Assembly: GCF_000308755.1 (NCBI RefSeq)
Contig: NZ_BAGF01000079.1
Location: 62,001 to 126,000 of the forward strand
Length of the DNA stretch: 64,000 bases
Direction of reading: 5' to 3'
From: Nocardia pneumoniae NBRC 100136
GTDB lineage: Bacteria; Actinomycetota; Actinomycetes; Mycobacteriales; Mycobacteriaceae
A program made the translations under genes and the position numbers. The notes under the pieces were generated by a model. It was not told the origin of the DNA. It did no database searches and saw only the letters and a program-made list of their open reading frames with translations. This document shows, one piece after another, positions 49,681-58,307 of the stretch (the stretch's first letter is position 1; every line of letters starts with the position of its first letter).

Positions 49681-50724
49681 TCAGCCCACGAGGTCGGCGC
49701 GGCGGCGCGGGCGCACCGCGGCGAGCAGGCGCGCGAGTTCCTCGTTGAACCGCTCGTAGGCCTCGACGTTGCCGAGATGCCCGGTGGGCAGCACGCCGTA
49801 GCGCATCAGATTGCCGGTCCGCCGGAGCATCTCGACGATCCGTTCGGAGTGGACCGGCGGGGTCATGTCGTCGAATTGGCCCGCGAGGACCGTGGTGGGC
49901 ACCACGAGATTGCGCGCCGACTCCCCGACATCCATCGTGGCGAGCAGCACACCGAACCTGGAGCGCACCCACGCCGGACACGAACGGACGATGGCCATGC
50001 TGAACGCGAGCATGTCGCCTTTCGCCGCGGTGGTGAGGATCTGCCGTGCGAACAGCCAGCGCACCGGCGCGATGGGCGGGAAGACGAGCGGAGTCCCGAG
50101 TCCGAGCCTGCCGAACAGGAACGGCAGCGGCACCTTCAGTTGCAGCAGCCGCAGCGGCCGGTTCAGCAGCGGCACGAGGGTGGTCTCCAGGATCAGCCGG
50201 TCGGCCGCGGTATTGACCAGCAGCGCCGCCAGCGCCTGCTTCTCGACCCGCTCGGGGTAGCGTCCGGCCCACGCCTGCATGGTCATGCCGCCTAGGCTGT
50301 GGCCGACCAGCACGGCCCGCTGTCCCGGCGCGAGCGCGGCGTCGAGCACCGCTGCCAGATCGTCGGCCAGCAGCTCCATGTCCAGCTTGCTCGACCCGTA
50401 TTCGCTCTCGCCGTGGCCGCGCTGGTCGTAGGCGATCACGCGGTACTCGCCGACGAAGGCGTTGATCTGCGGGTTCCAGTACTCCAGGCAGCAGGTCCAG
50501 CCGTGGATCAGCACGATGACCGGCCGATCGGACGGGCCGTAGGCGTGCACCCGCAGCTGCGCGCCGTCCCTGGCGCGCACGGGGATCACCTCGGGGGCGA
50601 TCGTCGGCGGATTGAACGCAGCGGTCTGGTAGGTACGGGAACGCAGCTCGGCGCTGTGCGCGTCGCGCAGGCCCCGGACCAGGGCCCGGAAGCTCGTCAA
50701 CGCGGTCGGCAGCATTGCACGCAT
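49681..50724 (-). CDS. Alpha/beta-hydrolase
   Basis: This is a 347-residue hydrolase. It has VIVLIHGWTCCLEYW, AYDQRGHGESEYG, the nucleophile in LVGHSLGGMTMQAW, the acid in VLAGQFDDMTPP and His in VLPTGHLGNVEAY. The lid (residues 175-260) is long and hydrophobic (LLQLKVPLPFLFGRLGLG), suggesting a lipid-like substrate. ATG 50724 has AAAGGAG six bases away. A 21-base inverted repeat just upstream suggests control by a TetR-type regulator. Confidence 0.85.
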   Translation of the reverse strand: MRAMLPTALTSFRALVRGLRDAHSAELRSRTYQTAAFNPPTIAPEVIPVRARDGAQLRVHAYGPSDRPVIVLIHGWTCCLEYWNPQINAFVGEYRVIAYDQRGHGESEYGSSKLDMELLADDLAAVLDAALAPGQRAVLVGHSLGGMTMQAWAGRYPERVEKQALAALLVNTAADRLILETTLVPLLNRPLRLLQLKVPLPFLFGRLGLGTPLVFPPIAPVRWLFARQILTTAAKGDMLAFSMAIVRSCPAWVRSRFGVLLATMDVGESARNLVVPTTVLAGQFDDMTPPVHSERIVEMLRRTGNLMRYGVLPTGHLGNVEAYERFNEELARLLAAVRPRRRADLVG

Positions 50725-50739
50725 CGGACACTCCTTTGT

Positions 50740-50760
50740 GTTACTGATAGATACAGTAAC
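50740..50760. promoter_or_regulatory. Inverted repeat in the hydrolase promoter
   Basis: GTTACTG-N7-CAGTAAC at 50740-50760 is a perfect inverted repeat with seven-base arms, 16 bases before the hydrolase ATG. It resembles TetR-family operators. Confidence 0.5.
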
Positions 50761-50817
50761 CCCGATTCGCGCCGCTTGCTAGTGCAAGCACCCGTACCAG
50801 TCCGCCGAACTACCGTC

Positions 50818-51108
50818 TCACCAGCGCGGACCCCGCTGAACCTCGTCCACCTTGGGCCGCACATCGGCGAGATAGACGCCGGTCGCGATGATCGCCGCGA
50901 ACGAAAGCAGGCCGAGCCCCGCAGGCGAGAGGAGAAGCACGAGCACGGCCACCCCGAGAATCGCCAGCCAGATCGGCTTGGTCAGTTTGTCCACCGCGGT
51001 GAACGCGTCCGGACGCTGACGCACGGCGTGGATCAGCGCGAAAATCGTCGCACCGAGCGCCGCCAGCCACAGCACCAGCAGGATCATCCCGGTCAATCCG
51101 TGCACCAT
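50818..51108 (-). CDS. DUF2516-family small membrane protein
   Basis: This 96-residue protein begins GLTGMILLVLWLAALGATIF (first membrane segment) and continues with PDAFTAVDKLTKPIWLAILG, a second hydrophobic region of about 35 residues (VAVLVLLLSPAGLGLLSFAA), then a polar tail YLADVRPKVDEVQRG. This matches DUF2516/Rv0476. It follows hbhA on the same strand, as in M. tuberculosis. ATG 51108 is preceded by GGTGGGG. Confidence 0.85.
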   Translation of the reverse strand: MVHGLTGMILLVLWLAALGATIFALIHAVRQRPDAFTAVDKLTKPIWLAILGVAVLVLLLSPAGLGLLSFAAIIATGVYLADVRPKVDEVQRGPRW

Positions 51109-51131
51109 ATTCACCCCACCATGATAAGAGC

Positions 51132-51165
51132 AACGCCCCCGTACACCAGGGGTGCACGAGGGCGT
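51132..51165 (-). terminator. Terminator hairpin after hbhA
   Basis: Acgcccccgtacacc (51132-51146) and ggtgcacgagggcgt (51151-51165 region) form a mostly paired 15-base stem with two mismatches. On the minus strand TTGCTCTTATC follows. Confidence 0.55.
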
Positions 51166-51187
51166 CGAACGGTTATCCGCGCGGCGT

Positions 51188-51850
51188 TCAGGCCTTCTTC
51201 GGCGCGGCCTTCTTGGCCGGAGCCTTCTTCGCGGCGGTGGTGGCCTTCTTGGCCGGAGCTTTCTTCGGCGCACCGTTCGTGACGGGAGCCGGGGTCTCCT
51301 CGGTGGTCACGTCGACGACCTCGGCCTCGACGACCGGATCCGCCTCGGCGGCGTCCTCGGCCTTGGCCGGGCGGCCGAGCAGGCCGTTGACCCGATCGAG
51401 CACGTCCTCGGCGCGGCTGACCGCGTCGCCGTAGAGGCTTTCGACCTTGCCGATCCGCTCCTCGACGCGTTCGTTGGCGCGCAGCCGCTCGATGGTCTCC
51501 TCACCGCGGACCGCGAGATCGGCGTAGGCGTCCAGCAGCTGGCGGTAGTACTTCTCGGCCCGCACGCGCAGCTCCTCGGCGGTGAACTTCTCGCGCAGCT
51601 CGGCGAGGTCGTCCGGCAGCTCGGAAGGCAGCCCCGACAGCCGCTCGCGCAGCGACTCGAACTGGGCCTGCACGTCGGCGGGCACGTTGGCGAAGCGCTC
51701 GCGGGCCTCCTCGACCCGGGTCTGAACGTCGGCGGCGGCCGCACGCTCCCGCACCTGCGCGACGACGTCGTTGACGGCGGCGTACAGGGCGTCACCCGCG
51801 CCGACGGTGGCGAGTAGGGGCTTGGTCACGGTGGCGTTCTTCTCGGTCAT
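51188..51850 (-). CDS. hbhA: Heparin-binding haemagglutinin-like protein
   Basis: The 220-residue protein is a long coiled coil (residues 15-155, for example VRERAAAADVQTRVEEARER and AEKYYRQLLDAYADLAVRGE) with a Lys/Ala/Pro-rich tail (PKKAPAKKATTAAKKAPAKK). The tail in mycobacterial HbhA binds heparan sulfate and can be methylated. There is no signal peptide, as in HbhA. ATG 51850 overlaps the XRE regulator stop, so the two are coupled. Confidence 0.85.
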   Translation of the reverse strand: MTEKNATVTKPLLATVGAGDALYAAVNDVVAQVRERAAAADVQTRVEEARERFANVPADVQAQFESLRERLSGLPSELPDDLAELREKFTAEELRVRAEKYYRQLLDAYADLAVRGEETIERLRANERVEERIGKVESLYGDAVSRAEDVLDRVNGLLGRPAKAEDAAEADPVVEAEVVDVTTEETPAPVTNGAPKKAPAKKATTAAKKAPAKKAAPKKA

Positions 51851-52353
51851 GGTGTTTCGTTCTCCTGGCGTGGCGGAGTGTCGGTTGTCGTGCGCGGAAC
51901 GTCGCTGTCCCAAACGTCCCCCCCTACGTCGTTTCCTCCGTTTTCCCGGCGAAACGATTCATAGATGTCCAGCAGCACCTGCTTTTGCCGCTCACTGATC
52001 GACGTGTCGGCAAGCAGGGCATCCCGGACCGGACTGTGCGGCCGCTGCTCGAGATAGCCAGCCCGTACGTACAAGACCTCCGAGGAGACCCGCAGCGCCT
52101 TGGCGATCTGCGTGAGCACTTCGGCGGACGGGTTGCGCAGTCCGCGCTCGATCTGACTGAGATACGGATTGCTCACCCCCGCCAGCTGGGCGAGCTGGCG
52201 CAGCGAGACTTGCGCGGCTTCTCGCTGCGCCCTGATGAAGCCTCCGATGTCGTGCGCCGCGCTGGCGACGCGACCCCCTCGTTCGCCGACACCGGACGAG
52301 TGCTCGTCCGATCTGTCGGTGTACTCGGCGGAAACCTCGGGCTGGTCTGCCAT
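51847..52353 (-). CDS. XRE-family helix-turn-helix regulator (Rv0474-like)
   Basis: This is a 168-residue regulator. After a 35-residue acidic leader the HTH reads IGGFIRAQREAAQVSLRQLA and QLAGVSNPYLSQIERGLRNP, then SAEVLTQIAKALRVSSEVLY. The C-terminal half is a short ligand-like or dimerisation region (SISERQKQVLLDIYESFRRE) with an acidic tail. The ATG at 52353 is preferred over GTG 52356 by GAAGG spacing. It is coupled to hbhA. Two TGCTAGC motifs lie upstream at 52397-52426 and are candidates for its own operator. Confidence 0.88.
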   Translation of the reverse strand: MADQPEVSAEYTDRSDEHSSGVGERGGRVASAAHDIGGFIRAQREAAQVSLRQLAQLAGVSNPYLSQIERGLRNPSAEVLTQIAKALRVSSEVLYVRAGYLEQRPHSPVRDALLADTSISERQKQVLLDIYESFRRENGGNDVGGDVWDSDVPRTTTDTPPRQENETP

Positions 52354-52396
52354 CACTCACCTTCTGGCGGTTGTACGGGTTCGATTCTAAATCAGG

Positions 52397-52426
52397 GTGC
52401 TAGCTATTGCAAGCAGCGTGCTAGCA
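52397..52426. promoter_or_regulatory. Paired TGCTAGC motifs upstream of XRE-hbhA
   Basis: GTGCTAGC at 52397-52404 and GTGCTAGCA at 52418-52426 start 21 bases apart, two helical turns. The space between contains TTGCAAGC. The same heptamer occurs as an inverted pair at 54733-54752. Confidence 0.5.
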
Positions 52427-52458
52427 GAGTCTCGGCAAACGTTCCGCGCACCGCCGGA

Positions 52459-53820
52459 TCAGCCGCCGAACATCAGATGGGAGATCGTGTAGATCGCCAG
52501 TCCGGCAAGCGAACCGACGACGGTGCCGTTGATGCGGATGAACTGCAGATCCCGGCCGACCTGCAATTCGATCTTCTTGCTCGCCTCGTCGGCGTCCCAC
52601 CTGGCAACCGTGTCGGTGACCAGGGTGCTGATCTCGTCCGCGTAGTTGCCCACCAGGTAGCGGGCGCCACGGTCGATCCAGCCGTCCACCTTCGCACGCA
52701 TTTCGGGCTCGTCGCGCAAGCGCTCACCGAGCTGCTGGACGTTTTCGGCGACCTTGCGCCGCAGTGTGCTGTTCGGGTCGTCGGCCGACTCCAGGATGAG
52801 CCGCTTGGCCGCCCGCCAGGTGGCCTCGGCCATGCCGGTGATCTCCTCCCGGCCCATGATCTGCGCCTTGACGCGTTCCGCCTTCTTGATCATGGCGTCG
52901 TCGTATTGCAGGTCTTCGGCGAATTCCTCCAGGAAACGGTTGGCCGCCAGCCGGACCTCGTGCTCGGGGTTGGAACGGATTTTCCAGGTGAACTCGACCA
53001 GTTCCCGGTAGATCCGCTCGGAAAGCAGGATGTTGACGAATTTCGGCGCCCACTGCGGCGCGTCCCGCAGCACGATGCGGTCGATCGTCTCCTGCGAGCC
53101 GAGCGCCCACTGGTGCGCGCGTTCGGCGAGCAGGTCCAGCAGCGCCTGCTGCCGGTTGTCGGCGAGCAGTTCCGCGAGCACCCGCCCGATCGGCGGACCC
53201 CACAGCGGCTCGGCGATCCGCTTGACGATGGTGTTGTCGATCACCTGCTGCACGTCCTCGTCACGCAGGACCCCGACGACGGCGCGCAGAATCGTCGAGC
53301 TCTCCTGGGCCACCCGGGCGGCGTGTCCTGGATCGGCCATCCAGCGCCCCACCCGCCAGGAGATCCGCGCGGAGTTCAGCTTCGCGGAGACCACTTCGGG
53401 TGCGAGGAAATTCGTTCCGACGAAGGTGCCGAGACTGGCGCCGAGCTGGTCCTTCTTGCGCCGGATGATGGCGGTGTGCGGAATGGGCAGGCCGAGCGGG
53501 TGCCGGAACAGCGCGGTCACCGCGAACCAGTCCGCCAGCGCGCCGACCATGCCCGCCTCCGAAGCCGCACGCAGGTAGCCGACCCAGTCGCCACCCGCAC
53601 CGCGCGATTCGGTCCAGCGGCAGAACAAATAGATCGCGGTGGCCAGCGCCAGCATGCCGGTGGCAAGTGCCTTCATCCGCCACAGGTCGCGGCGCTTGGC
53701 CGCCTCGTCGAGCACGGCGGCGAAGCCGAGGGGCGTGGCGGCAGGCGCGGTGCCTCCGGCGCGCTCGCCCCGGTCGTTCAGCACCGCGGTGTTGCCGGGA
53801 GCTTTCTGCATGCCTCCCAT
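52459..53820 (-). CDS. DUF445-family membrane protein
   Basis: This 453-residue protein has one N-terminal membrane segment (MKALATGMLALATAIYLF), a conserved SEAGMVGALADWFAVTALFR signature with GLPIPHTAIIRRKKDQLG, then a long helical region of paired amphipathic repeats, and a C-terminal membrane segment (GSLAGLAIYTISHLMF). This is the DUF445 pattern. Function unknown. The start is given at ATG 53820; an ATG at 53811 has GGGAGG too close to work. Confidence 0.85.
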   Translation of the reverse strand: MGGMQKAPGNTAVLNDRGERAGGTAPAATPLGFAAVLDEAAKRRDLWRMKALATGMLALATAIYLFCRWTESRGAGGDWVGYLRAASEAGMVGALADWFAVTALFRHPLGLPIPHTAIIRRKKDQLGASLGTFVGTNFLAPEVVSAKLNSARISWRVGRWMADPGHAARVAQESSTILRAVVGVLRDEDVQQVIDNTIVKRIAEPLWGPPIGRVLAELLADNRQQALLDLLAERAHQWALGSQETIDRIVLRDAPQWAPKFVNILLSERIYRELVEFTWKIRSNPEHEVRLAANRFLEEFAEDLQYDDAMIKKAERVKAQIMGREEITGMAEATWRAAKRLILESADDPNSTLRRKVAENVQQLGERLRDEPEMRAKVDGWIDRGARYLVGNYADEISTLVTDTVARWDADEASKKIELQVGRDLQFIRINGTVVGSLAGLAIYTISHLMFGG

Positions 53821-54029
53821 TCTGCTGTGCCGCGGGATCCGGGCGCGCCGGCGAGTGGATCTCGACACGCCAGGCACGCCCGACGCTGTGGTTCCCACCG
53901 CATCCGGGCTCAAACGCGCATATCACGGGTATCCGGGACCTAAGCTGGTAGCTACCGGAGCAATTACGAACGAGGGAGCCCACGCTGTCCACCGAAGACC
54001 TTGTCGACATCGGCGAGCGGCCGACGGCG

Positions 54030-54713
54030 GTGCGCGGCGGCCGGATGGACGGCCGCAAGCGCCGGTGGCGGCAACACAAGATCGATCGCCGCGAGGAGCT
54101 GGTCGACGGCACCCTCGCCGCCGTCCGCGCGCGCGGCAGCAACGCGGGCATGGACGAGATCGCCGCCGAGATCGGCGTTTCCAAGACCGTGCTGTACCGC
54201 TACTTCTCCGACAAGAACGATCTGGTCCACGCGACCATGCAGCGGTACATCGAGACCACCCTGATGCCCCGGGTGTACGGCGCGATCAGCCTGGACGCCG
54301 ATGAATACCAGCTGGTCCGCTCGGCGCTGGCCGAGTACGTCGGCACCGTCGACGAGGACCCGGAGGTCTATCGCTTCATCATGGGCAACGGCGCGGCCGA
54401 CCAGTCCTCGCTGGCGGAGTTCGAGAAGCTCTTCGCCGAGGTGGTGTGCACCGTCATCACCGAGCGCGCCGTGGAGCGCGGCGTCCGCACCGAAGGCGCG
54501 GCGCTGGCGTCGTATGTGCTGGTCGGCGGCATCCAGCTGGCGACGCACTGGTGGTCGACGAACAAGTCGCTGTCCCGTGAGGACGTCATCGATTACCTGA
54601 CCATGCTGGCCTGGAGCGCCATCGAGGGCATGGCCCGCGCCGGTGGCTCGCCCGCGGTGTTCAACGCCCAGCCGCACGTGCTGCCCACGCCCGAGACGCC
54701 CGCGGCGGACTGA
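54030..54713 (+). CDS. TetR-family regulator
   Basis: This is a 227-residue TetR protein: GRKRRWRQHKIDRREELVDG, then the HTH MDEIAAEIGVSKTVLYRYFSDKN. The ligand domain is helical, with a closing MLAWSAIEGMARAGG. The conservative start is GTG 54030, but codons stay biased upstream to CTG 53985, which follows GAGGGAG by six bases (see findings). Similar to Rv0472c (from memory). The next gene downstream on the same strand is the AarF kinase at 54933. Confidence 0.85.
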   Translation: MRGGRMDGRKRRWRQHKIDRREELVDGTLAAVRARGSNAGMDEIAAEIGVSKTVLYRYFSDKNDLVHATMQRYIETTLMPRVYGAISLDADEYQLVRSALAEYVGTVDEDPEVYRFIMGNGAADQSSLAEFEKLFAEVVCTVITERAVERGVRTEGAALASYVLVGGIQLATHWWSTNKSLSREDVIDYLTMLAWSAIEGMARAGGSPAVFNAQPHVLPTPETPAAD

Positions 54714-54731
54714 TCGGGGCCGATCGCCCAG

Positions 54732-54752
54732 GTGCTAGCTGGACCGCTAGCA
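54732..54752. promoter_or_regulatory. Inverted TGCTAGC pair upstream of the AarF kinase gene
   Basis: TGCTAGC-tggacc-GCTAGCA at 54733-54752 is a perfect inverted repeat. It is the same heptamer as in the XRE-hbhA promoter at 52397-52426. Confidence 0.5.
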
Positions 54753-54932
54753 AAAGTTCATCAGCCCTCTCGACTTTGCCGAAACGTTGGCTAGTCTGAA
54801 GCCGAGCGGTGCGCCGAGTGCGCTGCGTCACCGCAAGCGCCGTACTCGACGGCGGTCCGCGCGGGCCATGGTCACGCGAGTTACCGCCCGCGCGTCCGTC
54901 GCACCGACCGCGGCACCAACGGAGGTACCTCG

Positions 54933-56351
54933 ATGGCGAAGCAAGTACCGACCTCTCGGCTTGCTCGTGGCACCAAGCTGGGCGCGGTGGCGGCGAGTTC
55001 GGTGCTTCGCACCCAGCGGACGCGCCTGACCATGCGGGGCAGGTCCGAGGCGGTTCGGGCGAAAATGGCCGAGGAATCCATGATTCGCACCACCGAGCAG
55101 GTGGTCATGGTGCTGGGCACCATGAAGGGCGTCGCGATGAAGCTCGGGCAGATGATGTCGGTGCTCGACCTGGATCTGGTGCCCGAGGACCACCGGGAAC
55201 GATTCCAGAAACGCCTGGCCGTGCTGCGGAACGCGGCGCCGACGGTCTCCTTCGCGGCCATGCGCGCGGTGATCGAAGAGGATTTCGGCACACCGCTCGA
55301 CGCGGTGTTCGCCGAGTTCGACGCCGAGCCGGTGGCCGCGGCCTCGATCGGCCAGGTGTACCGGGCGCGCCTGCACGACGGCCGCCAGGTCGCGGTGAAG
55401 GTGCAGTATCCGGGCATCGACATCGCGGTGCGCGCGGACCTGAAGAACCTCGCGATGTTCCGGCGCGTGCTGCAATCCGCGATGCCGTGGGTGACGCCCG
55501 CGGTGCTGGACGAGCTGCGGCTGAACATGGAGGCCGAACTCGACTACCGTGCCGAGGCCGCGACCCAGTTGCAGATCGCCGAGCTCTACACCGAGCATCC
55601 GTTCATCATCGTGCCGCGATCGCTGCCGGAGTTCAGCACCACTCGGGTGCTGGTCACCGAGTATGTGGAGGGCAAGGGCTTCGAGGAGATCCGGCAACTG
55701 CCCGAGGCCGAACGCAACCGGATCGGCGAGATCATCTACCGCTTCTATGTCGGTTCGCTGTTCACCTTCAACGAGTTCTGCGGCGACCCGCACCCGGGCA
55801 ACGTGCTGCTGGCCGAGGACGGGCGGGTCGGCTTCCTGGATTTCGGGTTGTTCAACCGGATGGATCCCGACCATGTGCGGTTCGAGCTGATCTGCCTGCG
55901 CGCCGCCACCGAGGAACGCGCCGAAGACCTGCGGCAGTTGATGATCCAGCGCGGCGTGATCGATTCGCCGCAGGAGATCGGCGCCGAAGAGTGCCTGGAA
56001 TACGTGCTGGCGGCCTCGGAATGGTGCCTGGTCGACGAGGAGTTGACCATCACCCCCGAGCTGGCCAGCGGCGCTTTCTTGCTCGCCGTCGACCCGAGGG
56101 CCAGCGAGTTCACCGGGATGAAGCAGCAGAATCTGCCTCCGGAGCACCTGTTCTCGCGCCGCGCCGACTTCCTGACCTTCGGCATGCTCGGTCAGCTCGG
56201 CTGCACCGCGAACTGGCATCGGATCGCCCGGGAATGGCTGTACGACGAACCACCGGTCACCGAGCTCGGCCGCGCACACCACGTCTGGCTCGCCGACCAT
56301 CCGCCTGCCGCGCCGAAGCGGCCGCGCGCGCGGAAGAAGACCACGAAGTAG
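54933..56351 (+). CDS. ABC1/AarF (UbiB-family) atypical kinase
   Basis: This 472-residue UbiB-type kinase-like ATPase shows the family-specific KxGQ motif GVAMKLGQMMSVLD, the Ala-rich loop VAAASIGQVYRARL, the ATP lysine in VAVKVQYPG, FCGDPHPGNVLLAEDG and GFLDFGLFNR. Such proteins support quinone or other isoprenoid-lipid metabolism. The C-terminus is basic (PKRPRARKKTTK). GGAGG lies seven bases before ATG 54933. It likely forms an operon with the next two genes. Confidence 0.92.
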   Translation: MAKQVPTSRLARGTKLGAVAASSVLRTQRTRLTMRGRSEAVRAKMAEESMIRTTEQVVMVLGTMKGVAMKLGQMMSVLDLDLVPEDHRERFQKRLAVLRNAAPTVSFAAMRAVIEEDFGTPLDAVFAEFDAEPVAAASIGQVYRARLHDGRQVAVKVQYPGIDIAVRADLKNLAMFRRVLQSAMPWVTPAVLDELRLNMEAELDYRAEAATQLQIAELYTEHPFIIVPRSLPEFSTTRVLVTEYVEGKGFEEIRQLPEAERNRIGEIIYRFYVGSLFTFNEFCGDPHPGNVLLAEDGRVGFLDFGLFNRMDPDHVRFELICLRAATEERAEDLRQLMIQRGVIDSPQEIGAEECLEYVLAASEWCLVDEELTITPELASGAFLLAVDPRASEFTGMKQQNLPPEHLFSRRADFLTFGMLGQLGCTANWHRIAREWLYDEPPVTELGRAHHVWLADHPPAAPKRPRARKKTTK

Positions 56352-56386
56352 CCGCCGAGCGGCGACCCGATCCAGAACGGAAAACC

Positions 56387-57637
56387 ATGCCAGACACACG
56401 GGAATTCGACCTAGTCCTCTTCGGCGCGACAGGCTTCGTCGGCAAGCTGACCGCGGAATACCTCGCCGGCGCCGCACCGGAATCCGCGCGCGTCGCGCTG
56501 GCCGGGCGGTCGCTGGACAAGCTGACCGCCGTGCGCGAGGGACTCGGGCCGAAGGCCGCCGACTGGGGCCTGGTGGTCGCCGACTCGACCGACCAGAACG
56601 CGCTGGACGAGCTGGCCGCGCGAACCAAGGTGGTGGTCACCACCGTCGGTCCGTACCTGCGCTACGGGATGCCGCTGGTGGCGGCGTGCGCCAAGGCCGG
56701 AACCCACTACGCCGACCTCACCGGTGAGCCGCTGTTCATCCGCGAGGCCATCGACACCTACCAGGACCAGGCCGCCGCGACCGGCGCGAAGATCGTGAAT
56801 TCCTGCGGCTACGATTCGATTCCGTCCGACCTCAACGTCTACCAGCTCTACCGCCGCTCGGTCGAGGACAACACCGGCGAGCTGGTCGACACCACGACCG
56901 TCGCCTGGCTCGAGGGCGGCGTCAGCGGCGGCACCATCGATTCCGGTCGCGCCATGATGGAGGCGATCGCCGCCGATCCGGCCAAGGGCAAGGTGCTGTC
57001 CCACCCGTATTCGCTGAGCCCGGACAAGTCGCGGGATCCCGATGTCGGCCGCCAATCCGATCAGGCGCTGTCGCGGGCGAGCGCGATCGACCCGAGCCTG
57101 GACGGCTGGGTGAGCACGTTCGTCATGGCCGCGCACAACACGAAGATCGTCCGCCGCACCAACGGTCTGCTCGGCTGGGTGTACGGCAAGAATTTCCGCT
57201 ACCGCGAGGTCATGAATGCGGGCAAGTCACCGGCGGCGCCGCTCATCGCCGCGGGTATGGCGGGCGGCATCGTGGCCGGTATGACTGTGGGCGCGCTGCT
57301 GTCGCGGTCGTCCGCGGGCCGCAAGGTGCTCGACCGGGTGCTGCCCAAGCCGGGGACCGGACCGAGCGAAGAAGCGCGGACCAGCGGCTGGTTCACCATG
57401 AAGACGTTCGCGCGCACCACGTCCGGCACGAAATACGTGGCGACCTTCTCCGGCACCGGCGATCCCGGATATCAGGCCACCGCGGTGCTGCTCGGCGAGA
57501 GCGGCCTGTGCCTGGCGTTCGACACCGACAAGCAACCCGACCTCGCGGGCATGCTGACGCCCGCCGCCGCGATGGGCGACGCACTCACCGATCGGCTGCG
57601 CGCGGCGGGCATGACCATCACAGTGGACCGCGCCTGA
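56387..57637 (+). CDS. Saccharopine dehydrogenase-like / trans-acting enoyl reductase family protein
   Basis: This 416-residue protein has the Rossmann start DLVLFGATGFVGKLTAEYLA, VALAGRSLDKLTAV, VVTTVGPYLRYGMPLV, and the middle GTHYADLTGEPLFIREAID and VNSCGYDSIPSDLNVYQLYR. These are the signatures of the mycobacterial Rv2449c/Rv2953 family, one member of which works as a trans-acting enoyl reductase in lipid synthesis. A hydrophobic helix (LIAAGMAGGIVAGMTVGALL) in the second half may insert in the membrane. Substrate unknown. Confidence 0.88.
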   Translation: MPDTREFDLVLFGATGFVGKLTAEYLAGAAPESARVALAGRSLDKLTAVREGLGPKAADWGLVVADSTDQNALDELAARTKVVVTTVGPYLRYGMPLVAACAKAGTHYADLTGEPLFIREAIDTYQDQAAATGAKIVNSCGYDSIPSDLNVYQLYRRSVEDNTGELVDTTTVAWLEGGVSGGTIDSGRAMMEAIAADPAKGKVLSHPYSLSPDKSRDPDVGRQSDQALSRASAIDPSLDGWVSTFVMAAHNTKIVRRTNGLLGWVYGKNFRYREVMNAGKSPAAPLIAAGMAGGIVAGMTVGALLSRSSAGRKVLDRVLPKPGTGPSEEARTSGWFTMKTFARTTSGTKYVATFSGTGDPGYQATAVLLGESGLCLAFDTDKQPDLAGMLTPAAAMGDALTDRLRAAGMTITVDRA

Positions 57638-57641
57638 GGCA

Positions 57642-58274
57642 ATGAATCTCGCTCGCAAGACCATGAACGCCCCGGCCCTGGCCGCGGTATACGAACGGGC
57701 CTGGCGGCCGACGGTGTTCTATCTCGCCAGCGGCCGCACCACCGCGGTCGACCGGCGGGACGCGGTCGCCACTCTGCGCCTGCGCGGCGCGCAGAAGGTA
57801 CTCGACATCGCCTGTGGGCCGGGTAATTTCACCAAGTACCTGAGCGAAGCGCTGTCCGGTGACGGCTACGCGGTCGGCGTGGACTATTCCGCGCCGATGC
57901 TGGCGCGCGCCATCGTCGACAACGCCGGACCCCGCGTGGGCTATCTGCGCGGTGACGCGCGCAGGCTCCCGTTCGCCGACGAGACATTCGACGCCGTCTG
58001 CTGTTTCGGCGCGCTCTACCTCATTCCGGACCCGCTCACCGCTACCCGCGAGATGATCCGGGTCCTCGCGCCCGGCGGCCGGATCGCCATCACCACCAGC
58101 CACCGTGCGGACAATCCGATCGGCGATTTGAGCCGGGTGGTCGGCAGTTGGAGCGGTCTGCGCGTCTTCGACACCGAGACCTTCCCCACCCTCTTCGCCG
58201 ACAACGGCCTCTTGGAGATCGACCAGCGCATCCATCGCATGCTGCAGTACGTCAGCGCGACCAAGCCCGCGTAG
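57642..58274 (+). CDS. Class I SAM-dependent methyltransferase (UbiE/COQ5-like)
   Basis: This 210-residue methyltransferase has motif I VLDIACGPGNFTKYLSEAL, AVGVDYSAPMLARAIV, LPFADETFDAVCCFGALYLI as motif II, and VLAPGGRIAITTSH as motif III. The start region ALAAVYERAWRPTVF is typical of the lipid/quinone methyltransferase group. It begins four bases after the previous stop, supporting a three-gene operon with the AarF kinase. A terminator follows. Confidence 0.88.
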   Translation: MNLARKTMNAPALAAVYERAWRPTVFYLASGRTTAVDRRDAVATLRLRGAQKVLDIACGPGNFTKYLSEALSGDGYAVGVDYSAPMLARAIVDNAGPRVGYLRGDARRLPFADETFDAVCCFGALYLIPDPLTATREMIRVLAPGGRIAITTSHRADNPIGDLSRVVGSWSGLRVFDTETFPTLFADNGLLEIDQRIHRMLQYVSATKPA

Positions 58275-58307
58275 TCGGCCACCGCAACACCCCGGCGATC
58301 CTGTACC

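Noticed and set aside
51985..53943. A 652-codon plus-strand open frame opposite the XRE and DUF445 genes
   Set aside because: It is antisense to two well-supported minus-strand genes and has the Arg/Gly/His-rich composition typical of shadow frames in high-GC DNA.
54809..56386. In-frame upstream extension of the saccharopine dehydrogenase-like gene through the AarF kinase gene
   Set aside because: The extension is the +1 shadow of the kinase. The real start at ATG 56387 gives the family N-terminus.
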